NCBI GenBank assembly: GCA_052143655.1
Contig: JBKQSL010000534.1
Span: 1-12,230 of the forward strand
Length of the DNA stretch: 12,230 nucleotides
Direction of reading: 5' to 3'
Source of the DNA: CAVSUR01 sp052143655
Lineage (GTDB): Bacteria > Actinomycetota > Actinomycetes > Streptosporangiales > Streptosporangiaceae
The notes under the pieces: model-generated
Database searches by the model: none
Told to the model about the DNA's origin: nothing
The model's input: the letters and a program-made list of their open reading frames with translations, nothing else
Made by a program: the position numbers and the translations under genes
Shown: piece after piece, positions 1 to 6,231 of the stretch
Position numbering within the stretch: the first letter of the stretch is position 1
How the letters are laid out: each line of letters starts with the position of its first letter

Positions 1-210
1 CTCCAGCAGCAGGTACAACGACGTCGACGGCGGCTCGCCGGCCAGCCCGGCCAGCGTCGCCCGCGGGATGCGGTCCTCGGAGTACACCGCGGGCACCCCG
101 TCGGCGGTGCGGACCCGCTGGATGCACGCCAGCATCTCGCCCGGGTGCACGCCCAGCCGGTCGGCCTCCTCGGGGGTGGCGGGCCGCTCGGTCCGGTCCA
201 GCACCGGGCT
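1..210 (-). pseudogene. C-terminal UTRA-domain fragment of a GntR-family regulator (runs off left edge)
   Basis: The minus-strand frame reads as the ligand-binding (UTRA) part of a HutC-type GntR regulator, for example ATPEEADRLGVHPGEM, IQRVRTADGVPAVYSEDRIP and SLYLLLE. In this family the domain binds a small effector and controls an N-terminal winged helix that binds DNA. Upstream of about position 210 the frame stays open to about position 375 but codes a Pro/Ser/Arg-rich string unlike any GntR DNA-binding domain. The other two minus frames give no winged helix either. No convincing start with a ribosome site is seen; a GTG at 204-202 is possible. I read it as a regulator that has lost its N-terminal half, or a stand-alone UTRA remnant. 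The 3' end lies outside the window. Domain call fairly sure; pseudogene status less so. Confidence 0.55.
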
Positions 211-230
211 TTGCCTGTTCGGAGGGTATG

Positions 231-308
231 GTGCCGATCCGGTTGCGGAGAGAGAATCGCAGGGGCGGCGCGGTCGCGACGAAGCGGCCGGGCTCGCCGA
301 TGAGGTGA
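231..308 (+). CDS. Possible short upstream ORF (25 codons) ahead of the Rv1733c-like gene
   Basis: A GTG at 231 follows a GGAGGG sequence (221-226) by four bases and opens a 25-codon Arg-rich frame ending at TGA 306-308, four bases before the ATG of the next gene. The layout would allow translational coupling. An in-frame ATG at 228 is too close to the purine run. Nothing in the peptide is recognisable and the frame could be chance. The same stretch (211-312) holds a TATGGT (227-232) that fits an actinobacterial -10 box, without a clear -35. Confidence 0.2.
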   Translation: MPIRLRRENRRGGAVATKRPGSPMR

Positions 309-312
309 CGTG

Positions 313-909
313 ATGACAACGCCCACAATGACGTGGACGCGGCTGAGCCGCAGGCTGGGCTCGGACCACAACCCGCTACGCCGCCGGTGCGACCGGTTCG
401 AGGCGTGGCTCGCACCGGCCGCGATCGCGGCGTTTCTGCTGCTGAGTCCAGTGCTTTTCGGCGTGGCCGGGCTCTGGGTGCGGGCAGACAACGCGGCCGT
501 CGCGGCGGATCAGCGCTCCTGGCACCGGGTAGCGGCGGTCACGCTGACCGCCGCTCCCGGGCCGCTGATGGCCAGCTTCGGCGCGAGCACCTGGACGATG
601 CGGGCGCCCGCCCGGTGGACCGCCGACGGGCAGCTTCAGGTGGCCCGGGTGCCGGTCACGGCCGGCACCCGGGCTGGCCGGGCGGTCCCGGTCTGGCTGA
701 ACCGGGCCGGGCGGGTCGAGGTGCCCGCGCTCACCGGCCAGCAGCTAGCCGACCGAGTGGAAGTCGCGGCCACCATCGGGCTGATGGTGCTCGCCGTGGT
801 GCTGGCGGCCGCCGCCCGCGTCGCGCGCTGGGTGCTCGACCGCAGGCGCCTGGCCTCCTGGGAGACCGCCTGGCGGGTCGTCGGCCCGCAGTGGAGCCAG
901 CTGCCCTAG
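313..909 (+). CDS. Rv1733c-family two-pass membrane protein
   Basis: This 198-residue protein has the architecture of the actinobacterial Rv1733c family: a short basic N-terminus containing NPLRRRCDRFEAWL (residues 20-33), a first membrane helix at about 34-56, an extracytoplasmic region of about 90 residues, and a second helix at about 152-170 followed by a basic cytoplasmic tail. Rv1733c is a DosR-regulon membrane antigen of unknown biochemical role, so no reaction can be assigned. The ATG at 313 is chosen over the GTG at 310 because GAGGTG (302-307) sits five bases before it. The gene is convergent with the F420-dependent oxidoreductase gene at 992-1399 and stands alone. No dormancy-regulon box is evident upstream. 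Family call good, function unknown. Confidence 0.8.
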   Translation: MTTPTMTWTRLSRRLGSDHNPLRRRCDRFEAWLAPAAIAAFLLLSPVLFGVAGLWVRADNAAVAADQRSWHRVAAVTLTAAPGPLMASFGASTWTMRAPARWTADGQLQVARVPVTAGTRAGRAVPVWLNRAGRVEVPALTGQQLADRVEVAATIGLMVLAVVLAAAARVARWVLDRRRLASWETAWRVVGPQWSQLP

Positions 910-930
910 CAGCCGCCGCGGTCAGCGCCG

Positions 931-994
931 CGGCTTGCCAGGGCCGCGGCTTGCCAGGGTCGCGGCTTGCCAGGGCCGCGGCCTGCCAGGGTCA
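931..994. repeat. 16-bp tandem repeat, four copies
   Basis: Four adjoining 16-bp units begin at 931, 947, 963 and 979, with core CGGCTTGCCAGGG. Units 1 and 3 end in CCG and units 2 and 4 in TCG or TCA, so there is a hidden 32-bp period. The array is framed by two copies of GTCAGCGCCGC (921-931 and 991-1001). It fills the gap between the convergent genes and its last unit contains the stop codon of the oxidoreductase gene (992-994). The period is not a multiple of three, so it is not a coding repeat. Confidence 0.9.
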
Positions 995-1399
995 GCGCCG
1001 CCCGAGTGACTTGGGCGTGTTCACCTTGTCGGCAGCGATCTTGAGGATGATGCGGCCCTGCGGGCCGATCGGGTTGCGGTAGTCGCTGCCCACGTACTTG
1101 CGGGACAGCTCGTCGATGTGCGCGCGGGCCTGCGCGCCGTCCACTGTCTCGGCCACGTGGCCGCGGACCTCTGCCCAGTCCCACGGGTCCTCGGCCGAGT
1201 GGATCAGGACCGTGATGCGCGGATCCCGGCGCAGGTTGCGGGCTCGCTGGCGCTGCGGCTCGGTGTTGACGAGCACGTACTCGCCGTCGCTGTCCACCCA
1301 GGTGAGCAGTGCCTGCGGCTGCCCGTCGGGCATCAGCGTCACTACCGTGGCCAGGTTCTTCCCGCGGGCCAGGCGAACGGTGTCCTCGTCGAGCGGCAT
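992..1399 (-). CDS. PPOX-class F420-dependent oxidoreductase
   Basis: The 135-residue product matches the small split-barrel flavin/deazaflavin oxidoreductases of Actinomycetota (FDOR-B, like Rv1155). These proteins bind reduced F420 or FMN as homodimers and reduce varied small molecules. Visible signatures are KNLATVVTLMPDGQPQ (14-29), the strand LLTWVDSDGEYVLVNTE (31-47), the phosphate-contact stretch QRQRARNLRRDPRITVLI (50-67) and WAEVRGHVAE (75-84). Length is normal for the class. The ATG at 1399 follows AGGAGG by a good distance; the much longer in-frame extension upstream is low-complexity and rejected. It lies downstream of the MarR gene on the same strand but 225 bp away, so co-transcription is possible, not certain. 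The natural substrate cannot be inferred. Confidence 0.88.
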   Translation of the reverse strand: MPLDEDTVRLARGKNLATVVTLMPDGQPQALLTWVDSDGEYVLVNTEPQRQRARNLRRDPRITVLIHSAEDPWDWAEVRGHVAETVDGAQARAHIDELSRKYVGSDYRNPIGPQGRIILKIAADKVNTPKSLGRR

Positions 1400-1566
1400 C
1401 GTGTTGCCTCCTGATCGTGCGTGCGAGTGGAAGGGCGCGGGCACCGGCGAAGGGCCGCCGCCGCGGCGCCGGAATCTGCCGGGTGCCATCATCTCACTCC
1501 CGGCCACGCCGGCGGCGCGGCCGGGCCCGCGACCGCCGCAGGGACTGCGACCGCGACAAGGACTTG

Positions 1567-1630
1567 GCCGCCGGGCGGACGGCCGGCCGCCGGGCGGACG
1601 GCCGGTCACCGGGCGGACGGTCGGTTACCG
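1567..1630. repeat. 19-bp tandem repeat, about 3.4 copies, behind the marR-like gene
   Basis: Units of 19 bp start at 1567, 1586 and 1605, with a partial copy from 1624. Core CCGGGCGGACGG. The first two copies are identical and the third has drifted at three positions. The partial copy contains the TAA stop of the MarR gene (1625-1627). The rest of the 225-bp gap (1400-1566) is GC-rich and holds only the AGGAGG ribosome site of the oxidoreductase gene; I see no other gene or clear promoter. Confidence 0.88.
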
Positions 1631-2146
1631 GACTAGCTGCAGTGGCCCGTGCGGCATGGGCAGCAGCCGGTCGTCGGCGGTCATCGCGCTGGCGACCGCC
1701 TCGTCGAGCCGGCCGGCCAGGTGGTCCACGACGGCCAGGCTCGCCTGGATGTCCCGGTCAGCCAGGCCGTCGGCCAGGTCGCGAGCCAGCCCGCGGTACA
1801 TCTCGTCCAGCCGGGCGCAGGCCTCCTCGGCGGCGGGCGTCAGCGCGATCACGGTCGCCCTGCGGTCCGTGGGATGCGGGCTGCGCTCGACCCAGCCGTC
1901 GGCCTCGAGCGAGTCGATCAGCCCGGTGACCGTCCTCGGCGCCACGGCCAGGGCGTCGCTGAGGGCCCGCATGACGACGGGCCCGGATGCGCGCAGCCAC
2001 CACAGCACCCGGCCGCGCGCCTGGGTGAGGCCGTACTCCTGCGCGCCGATCTCCATGACTTCCATCAGCCGCGGCGCGAGCACCAGCAGCCTGCCGAGCA
2101 GCCTGGCTGCCGGGTCGCCGAGGGGCAGCGACCGCGTGTCATCCAT
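1625..2146 (-). CDS. MarR-family winged-helix transcriptional regulator
   Basis: The 173-residue protein has the MarR fold: dimerisation helices at both ends and a central winged helix at about residues 40-105. The recognition helix region reads APRTVTGLIDSLEADGWVER (69-88) and the wing contains the conserved DRR (94-96) followed by ATVIALTP. MarR dimers bind palindromic operators and usually repress their own gene and a neighbour until a phenolic or oxidising ligand binds. There is no CxxxxC redox signature; the single cysteine (Cys110) is in the linker after the wing. Start ATG 2146 has only a weak ribosome site, but shorter starts would cut the first helix. A dyad 58 bp upstream could be its operator. 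The oxidoreductase gene downstream is a plausible but unproven target. Confidence 0.88.
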   Translation of the reverse strand: MDDTRSLPLGDPAARLLGRLLVLAPRLMEVMEIGAQEYGLTQARGRVLWWLRASGPVVMRALSDALAVAPRTVTGLIDSLEADGWVERSPHPTDRRATVIALTPAAEEACARLDEMYRGLARDLADGLADRDIQASLAVVDHLAGRLDEAVASAMTADDRLLPMPHGPLQLVR

Positions 2147-2203
2147 ACCTGGAGTGTGCCTGCTGTCCGCCGATCTCGCTGGAGAAACGCAGATTGTGTG
2201 CGA

Positions 2204-2221
2204 TACCCGACATTCCGGGTA
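2204..2221. promoter_or_regulatory. Inverted repeat upstream of marR-like gene, candidate operator
   Basis: TACCCG (2204-2209) and CGGGTA (2216-2221) are exact reverse complements six bases apart. The dyad lies about 58 bp ahead of the MarR start. On the minus strand a CACAAT (plus positions 2193-2198), four of six matches to a -10 box, lies such that the dyad would cover the -35 and spacer. Autoregulation by MarR is inferred from the family habit; it is a short dyad and could be chance. Confidence 0.35.
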
Positions 2222-2227
2222 ACCGGC

Positions 2228-2270
2228 CCGGGCGCTGCCGGGACCGGCTGTTGTCCCGGCCGGCGCCCGG
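2228..2270 (-). terminator. Strong GC hairpin downstream of the PEBP-like gene
   Basis: Nested arms pair exactly: CCGGGCGC (2228-2235) with GCGCCCGG (2263-2270), and GCCGGGAC (2237-2244) with GTCCCGGC (2253-2260), around an eight-base loop. It starts 13 bp beyond the stop codon of the PEBP gene. It lacks a U-tract, as is common for actinobacterial terminators. Confidence 0.65.
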
Positions 2271-2283
2271 CAGGCCCGGCTAG

Positions 2284-2823
2284 CTAGCTCAGGCCGAACA
2301 CCGGGATGACTACGGCCCGGGCGATCGTGTGGAACCGGAGGTTGAACCCGACGAACGCCGGCGAGGCACCGGAGTCCACGCCGAGCTTGTCAGTGTCCAG
2401 GGCGTGCACGGCGAATACGTAGCGGTGCGGCGGGTCGCCCTGCGGCGGCGCGGCACCGCCGAAGTCCTTGGTGCCGTAGTCATTGCGCACGGAGAAGGCG
2501 CCCGCGGGCAGGCCGTGGCCGCCCGTGCTGCCGGCGCCGGCCGGCAGTTCGGTCACGTCGGCCGGGATGTCGACGACCAGCCAGTGCCAGAAGCCCGAGC
2601 CAGTCGGCGCGTCCGGGTCGTAGCAGGTGACGGCGAAGCTGCGGGTCTCCGCCGGGAAGCCGTGCCAGCGCAGGTGCGGCGACTGGTTCTCGCCGTCGAG
2701 GCCCATGCCACTGAACACGTGCTTGCGGCTCATCGCAGTGTCGTGCGTGACGTCCTCGCTTTCCACCGTGAACGACGGCACCGTGGGCATGAAGTCGTAG
2801 GGCAGCGGCGGCCTGTCGGTCAT
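2284..2823 (-). CDS. YbhB/YbcL family Raf kinase inhibitor-like protein (PEBP)
   Basis: A 179-residue phosphatidylethanolamine-binding-protein homologue. The ligand-pocket motif DPDAPTGSGFWHWLVVDIP (69-87), the RNDYG loop (113-117) and PPQGDPPHRYVFAVHALD (126-143) are all intact. Bacterial YbhB/YbcL proteins are small globular proteins with an anion-binding pocket; their cellular role is poorly known and a kinase-inhibitor function in bacteria is not established. No signal peptide or membrane segment, so cytoplasmic. The ATG at 2823 is preceded by AGGAGGA at good spacing. The gene is transcribed away from the beta-propeller gene and ends in a strong hairpin, so it is probably monocistronic. 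In-family length is normal. Confidence 0.92.
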   Translation of the reverse strand: MTDRPPLPYDFMPTVPSFTVESEDVTHDTAMSRKHVFSGMGLDGENQSPHLRWHGFPAETRSFAVTCYDPDAPTGSGFWHWLVVDIPADVTELPAGAGSTGGHGLPAGAFSVRNDYGTKDFGGAAPPQGDPPHRYVFAVHALDTDKLGVDSGASPAFVGFNLRFHTIARAVVIPVFGLS

Positions 2824-3041
2824 CGTCTCCTCCTCGATGGGGGTGCCAGTCTGGCGAAGGACACGCTACTCACTCGCCCCGGCCAGCCGCGCCCGCCGGG
2901 TTGCTCTGGTTCCGTCCACCCGCGGGCAGGGCCGGGTTGCCGTTGAATAGGCGGCAGTGTCGGCGAGCAGCGGGCAGGGCTTGCCAGCAAGGGGCAGGGT
3001 CGGAGAGGGCAGGCAGGGCCGGGGAAGGGCGGGCGAGAACG
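2824..3041. promoter_or_regulatory. Divergent intergenic region (PEBP gene / beta-propeller gene)
   Basis: This 218-bp gap must hold promoters for both flanking genes. On the minus strand TAGCGT (plus 2866-2871) fits the TANNNT form of a -10 box about 40 bp ahead of the PEBP start, with no good -35. The half nearer the propeller gene (2970-3033) becomes strongly purine-rich with many GGG tracts. No gene is supported here. Confidence 0.35.
3016..3033 (+). promoter_or_regulatory. G-quadruplex motif over the ribosome-binding region of the beta-propeller gene
   Basis: GGGCCGGGGAAGGGCGGG satisfies G3+N1-7 with loops of only 2, 2 and 1 bases and ends eight bases before the ATG at 3042. It lies on the coding strand, so it would also be in the mRNA and would include the only purine run available as a ribosome site. 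Folding is inferred. Confidence 0.5.
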
Positions 3042-4310
3042 ATGCGCTGGTCGGCGGTGTGGCTGCGGCGGCTGCGCCGCGGTGCCCTGGCCGTCATCCT
3101 CGTCGGCGCGGTCATCATCCCCGGCCACGAGCCCGGCCTGGTCCAGCAGGCGTGCCGGCGCAGTGCCCGGTGCCGCAGCGCGGGCACCATCCGCTGGATC
3201 CGGCCGCTGCCGGGCACCTGGGTGGCGCAGAACGGCTACGCGGGCACGGTGCCGGCCACCGGGGAGGCGTATGCCAGTGCCGGTCACGGGCTGGCCGTCC
3301 TGGCCCTCGGCAGTTCGGTGCGGGCCTACGGCCTGCGGTCAGGCCGGCTGCTCTGGAACGTCACCGCGGCGCAGCCGGCCCAGTTCGGCCCGGGGGCCGC
3401 GGTCGTGTCGGTGCGCTCCTGGCCCGGGGTCGTGACAGCCGGGGTGCTGACGCCGGCCGCCGGCCGCCGGGCGGCGGCGCGAACCGAGCTGGTGCTGTCC
3501 GCGCGGACAGGGGCGCTGTTGCGGTCCTACCCGGCGGCCGAGTACGGCGGGGCGGTGGCCGCGACCGCGACCCGCACCGTGATCATCGGGCGCAGCGCGG
3601 TCACCTGCTATGCCAGCGCCACCGGCCGGACCGTCTGGAGCCGTCCGACCGGCTCGGCGGAGCAGGCCTGGCGGGTAGCCGGCGACGAGCTGTACATGAC
3701 GGTGGCGGCGGGCGGGGCCCTCGGGACGGCCCCGGTGACCGCGCTGCGCCAGATCAGCCTGAGCACCGGCACGCAGCAGATCCTGCGGCCGTCCGGGGCG
3801 TTCGCGGGCACGCTCAGCAGCGCGGCCGCCGGCGTGGTGCTGTTCTCATCGGCGGCCGGCCTGACCGCCTACAGCGCGGTCACCGGGCGGCGGGCTTGGC
3901 ACCGGTCAGGAGTGGTGCCGGCCGCGGTGGACGCCGCGGCCGGGCTGCTGTACGTCACCAGCGCCAGCGCGCTGATCGGCCTGGATCCCGGCACCGGCAG
4001 CAAGATCGCCGGTGACAAGGCGCCCGGCGCGTCCGCGGTGTACGAGATCAGGGACGGGATAGCGCTCGGCCTGGACCAGGGGCCGCTAGGCGACGCATAC
4101 GGGTACTCGGTGCCGCTGCACCGCGTGGTCTGGACGACCTCGTCCCTGCCGTGGCCGCACTACTTCGTCGGCCTGTCCGGGCTAGCAGGGGGCGCCGATC
4201 CGCAGACCGGGATCGTGCTGCTGACATCCTGCGCGACGCTGGGCGCCGCGGCATCCGGCGGGCAGGTGCAGCCGTGCCGGGACCCGGAACTGGTGGCGCT
4301 CGGCCGCTGA
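3042..4310 (+). CDS. Membrane-anchored PQQ/BamB-like beta-propeller protein
   Basis: The 422-residue product has a basic N-terminus and one hydrophobic segment (about 14-28), so it is probably an extracytoplasmic protein held by a signal anchor. The rest shows repeated blades of the PQQ/BamB-like type with the pattern aromatic-x-TG-x-x-x-W: VRAYGLRSGRLLW (93-105), LVLSARTGALL (150-160), TCYASATGRTVW (188-199), LTAYSAVTGRRAW (274-286) and LIGLDPGTGSKI (311-322). Such propellers usually act as binding scaffolds; no dehydrogenase catalytic residues can be claimed and PQQ binding is not implied. Two cysteines near the C-terminus (397, 412) and two near the N-terminus (38, 44) could form disulphides. 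The ATG at 3042 is preferred because the 47 in-frame codons upstream are Arg/Gly-rich non-coding-like sequence. It converges on the DUF3040 gene across 26 bp. Confidence 0.72.
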   Translation: MRWSAVWLRRLRRGALAVILVGAVIIPGHEPGLVQQACRRSARCRSAGTIRWIRPLPGTWVAQNGYAGTVPATGEAYASAGHGLAVLALGSSVRAYGLRSGRLLWNVTAAQPAQFGPGAAVVSVRSWPGVVTAGVLTPAAGRRAAARTELVLSARTGALLRSYPAAEYGGAVAATATRTVIIGRSAVTCYASATGRTVWSRPTGSAEQAWRVAGDELYMTVAAGGALGTAPVTALRQISLSTGTQQILRPSGAFAGTLSSAAAGVVLFSSAAGLTAYSAVTGRRAWHRSGVVPAAVDAAAGLLYVTSASALIGLDPGTGSKIAGDKAPGASAVYEIRDGIALGLDQGPLGDAYGYSVPLHRVVWTTSSLPWPHYFVGLSGLAGGADPQTGIVLLTSCATLGAAASGGQVQPCRDPELVALGR

Positions 4311-4336
4311 CGGCGCGCGATAGGCCGGGATCGCGG

Positions 4337-4756
4337 CTACTTGCCGACGGGAACCTGCTCCGACGTCTCCAGCCCGCACGCGGCATCCAGCGCGCGCTGC
4401 CGCGCGGGCTCGGTGGCCGCGGCTCGCCTGCCGCAGGGGCTGGCGCTGGCGTGCCGCGGGCTGATCGCGAACGAGGCGGCTATCAGCGCCAGGGCCAGCG
4501 GGAAGAACAGGGCGGTCCGGGCCCGGGGACCCAGCCGCAGCCGCAGGCACAGCCAGCCGCCGATCGCGCCCAGGCGGCGGCGCACCGCGCCGGTCGCGGA
4601 GGTGACCCAGTACCGGATCTCCTCGATCCGGGGCATCTCCTCGTCCCGGTTGAGCCTGGTAAAGAACGTGAACAGCGCGGCAAGATGCGGATCGGAGGCG
4701 AGCAGGCCGCGCTCGGTGGCCTCCAGTATCCGGCGCTGTCTGGCACGCAGCCCCAT
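4337..4756 (-). CDS. DUF3040 domain membrane protein
   Basis: The N-terminal part, MGLRARQRRILEATERGLLA (1-20) followed by SDPHLAALF, is the DUF3040 signature found in many actinobacterial small membrane proteins. The usual layout is kept: a cytoplasmic amphipathic helix, then membrane segments, here one clear helix at about 82-98 and a weaker hydrophobic patch at 63-71. The tail is Ala/Arg-rich with two cysteines (108, 127). Total 139 residues, normal. The ATG at 4756 has GGAGGA five bases ahead; the long upstream extension of this frame overlaps the amidohydrolase gene and is a shadow. A TTGACT lies upstream on the minus strand (plus 4791-4796) but no matching -10 is clear. Function unknown. 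Confidence 0.8.
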   Translation of the reverse strand: MGLRARQRRILEATERGLLASDPHLAALFTFFTRLNRDEEMPRIEEIRYWVTSATGAVRRRLGAIGGWLCLRLRLGPRARTALFFPLALALIAASFAISPRHASASPCGRRAAATEPARQRALDAACGLETSEQVPVGK

Positions 4757-4896
4757 CGCGTCCTCCGAACTGGCCTTATGTCGCTTTCCTGAGTCAACGT
4801 AACAGGCGCCGTGGCCTGCCATGACAGCCGCCGGACAGGTCGGTGCGCGAGAGCCGGATGAGCCTGCAGTGACCTTTTCCGGGGTCAGCCGCTCTG

Positions 4897-4926
4897 GGGG
4901 CCGGGGTACCCCGCGGGTCCGGCCCC
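4897..4926 (-). terminator. Hairpin downstream of the amidohydrolase gene
   Basis: GGGGCCGG (4897-4904) pairs with CCGGCCCC (4919-4926), with an inner ACCC/GGGT pair around CGC. It lies 40 bp beyond the amidohydrolase stop and 140 bp before the DUF3040 start, so it probably separates the two transcripts. A smaller TGACC/GGTCA dyad follows at 4870-4887. The rest of the 209-bp gap (4757-4965) shows no gene. Confidence 0.55.
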
Positions 4927-4965
4927 GGCAGGGCACCGCACGGCCGTCAGGCCGCAGCGGCCCGG

Positions 4966-6093
4966 TCAGGCCGGGGGCAGCCGGTAGACCCGGCGGGCGT
5001 TCGCGGACCCGATAAGCTCGGCCACCCGGCCCGCATCGGCCGCGGTCCACCCGCCGTCGGCGACGAACTGCCCGGTCACCCGGGCCAGGTCCCGGCGGAA
5101 CGCGGTCGCCCCCAGGTAGTGCAGCTCCGGCAGGCCGAAGGCGTCGGAGGAGTACAGCAGCTTGTGGTACGGCGTCAGCTCCAGCGCCTCGGCGAGCACC
5201 GCGGCCGACCGCGCGCCCACGTGATTGACCGCCTCGCCGATGTCGAAGTACACGTGCGGGAACACGTTGGCCAGGTACCCGGCTTGGCGGTGGAACGGGT
5301 AGCAGTGCAGCAGCATGACTGGCGTGCCGGCCGGCCGGCACGCCAGCAGGAAGTCGTGCAGCAGGGACGGGTCGGCCCGGTGCAGCCGGACATCCGGGTC
5401 GCCGAACCCGACGTGGAACTGCAGCGGCAGCCCGGTGTCCACCCCGGTCCAGATCAGGTGCCGCAGCAGCACCGGGTCGTCCAGCCGGGCCGCCGGATCG
5501 GCGGCGGCGGCCCGCAGCCAGCGGCCGGCCGCGGCCCGGACCTCGGCGGCGCTCGGCCGGCCCGGGTCGAAGTCCAGCCCGAACCGGTAGGCGGCAATGG
5601 ACTTCAGGCCGACGGCGTCGGCCGTCGCGGCCGCCAGCGCCTCGCCGAACTTGCTGGCGAAGCCGGCCGCGGTCGTCCCCGCCCGGGCGGCCTGCTCGGC
5701 GACGGCCTCCAGCCGGACGATCTCGTAGGCAGGCGCGGCACTGACGGCGCCGAGCTCATCCGGGCGGCAGATTTGTTCTGCCTGGTAACCGGTGTCCACC
5801 AGCCAGGCCTGCACGCCGGCCGCCTGCAGCAGCCGGCGGCTCACCTCGGCCGTCCCCAGCTCGGCGCGGCGCCGCAGGTAATCCTCGGCCGGCACCGACG
5901 CCGCCAGGCCGAGCACCGGGGCGCACCAGCGGCGCACCGCGAACCCGAGCGGGCTGTCGAACATGCTCGTCCCGGCGGGTGACGGCCACGGCCCCTCGGT
6001 CAGCAGCTCCTCGACCCCGGACCGATCCAGGTCCGCGGTCACCACGCCGTGCACGTGGTGGTCGATGAGGGCCAGCGGCTCGGCGATCGTCAC
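4966..6093 (-). CDS. Amidohydrolase-family protein (FluG-N / amidohydrolase-2 type TIM barrel)
   Basis: A 375-residue metal-dependent hydrolase of the amidohydrolase superfamily. The HxH metal motif is in DHHVHG (H13, H15), the conserved lysine region is GLKSIAAYR (K164), then PLQFHVGFGDPD (H227), LLHCYPFHRQAGYLANVFP (H263) and the final acidic ligand in LLYSSDAFGLPELHY (D317). The pattern of a decarboxylase-like or FluG N-terminal amidohydrolase is complete, so it should be active; the substrate is unknown. Relatives are often fused to or beside a glutamine synthetase and may act in gamma-glutamyl or amide breakdown, but no such gene is seen here. The GTG at 6093 is chosen because AAGGAGG lies four bases ahead; an in-frame ATG at 6114 lies upstream of that site. 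Three 22-bp repeats sit directly upstream. Confidence 0.85.
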   Translation of the reverse strand: MTIAEPLALIDHHVHGVVTADLDRSGVEELLTEGPWPSPAGTSMFDSPLGFAVRRWCAPVLGLAASVPAEDYLRRRAELGTAEVSRRLLQAAGVQAWLVDTGYQAEQICRPDELGAVSAAPAYEIVRLEAVAEQAARAGTTAAGFASKFGEALAAATADAVGLKSIAAYRFGLDFDPGRPSAAEVRAAAGRWLRAAAADPAARLDDPVLLRHLIWTGVDTGLPLQFHVGFGDPDVRLHRADPSLLHDFLLACRPAGTPVMLLHCYPFHRQAGYLANVFPHVYFDIGEAVNHVGARSAAVLAEALELTPYHKLLYSSDAFGLPELHYLGATAFRRDLARVTGQFVADGGWTAADAGRVAELIGSANARRVYRLPPA

Positions 6094-6115
6094 GGGGCCT
6101 CCTTCGGCGCGCAAT

Positions 6116-6191
6116 CAGTCCTGGCGCCCTATCGTCGCAGTCCTGGCGCCCTATCGTCGCAGCCCCGGCGCCCTATCGTGGCAGCCCCGGC
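6116..6191. repeat. 22-bp tandem repeat, about 3.5 copies, directly upstream of the amidohydrolase gene
   Basis: Units start at 6116, 6138 and 6160, with a partial fourth copy from 6182. The first two are identical; the third differs at three bases. Each holds GGCGCCCTATCG, which includes the palindrome GGCGCC. The array begins 23 bp ahead of the GTG start. The 22-bp period is close to two turns of B-DNA, so a bound protein would meet each copy on nearly the same face. Confidence 0.9.
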
Positions 6192-6231
6192 AGCCACCGG
6201 CCAGGCCCGGCCGGGCGCCCGCCATGCCTGC

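Noticed and set aside
1400..1609. N-terminal extension of the F420-dependent oxidoreductase up to 1609
   Set aside because: Sequence is Arg/Gly/Pro-rich, includes the 19-bp repeat, and bypasses the AGGAGG site directly before ATG 1399.
2901..3041. Upstream start for the beta-propeller protein
   Set aside because: The 47 extra residues are Arg/Gly-rich without signal character, and the basic N-terminus plus membrane anchor begins properly at 3042.
4757..5341. Long N-terminal extension of the DUF3040 frame into the amidohydrolase gene
   Set aside because: The extension is an out-of-frame shadow of the amidohydrolase; DUF3040 begins at ATG 4756 with its own ribosome site.
6116..6191. 22-bp array as a CRISPR
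   Set aside because: The units abut with no spacers, and no cas gene is present.
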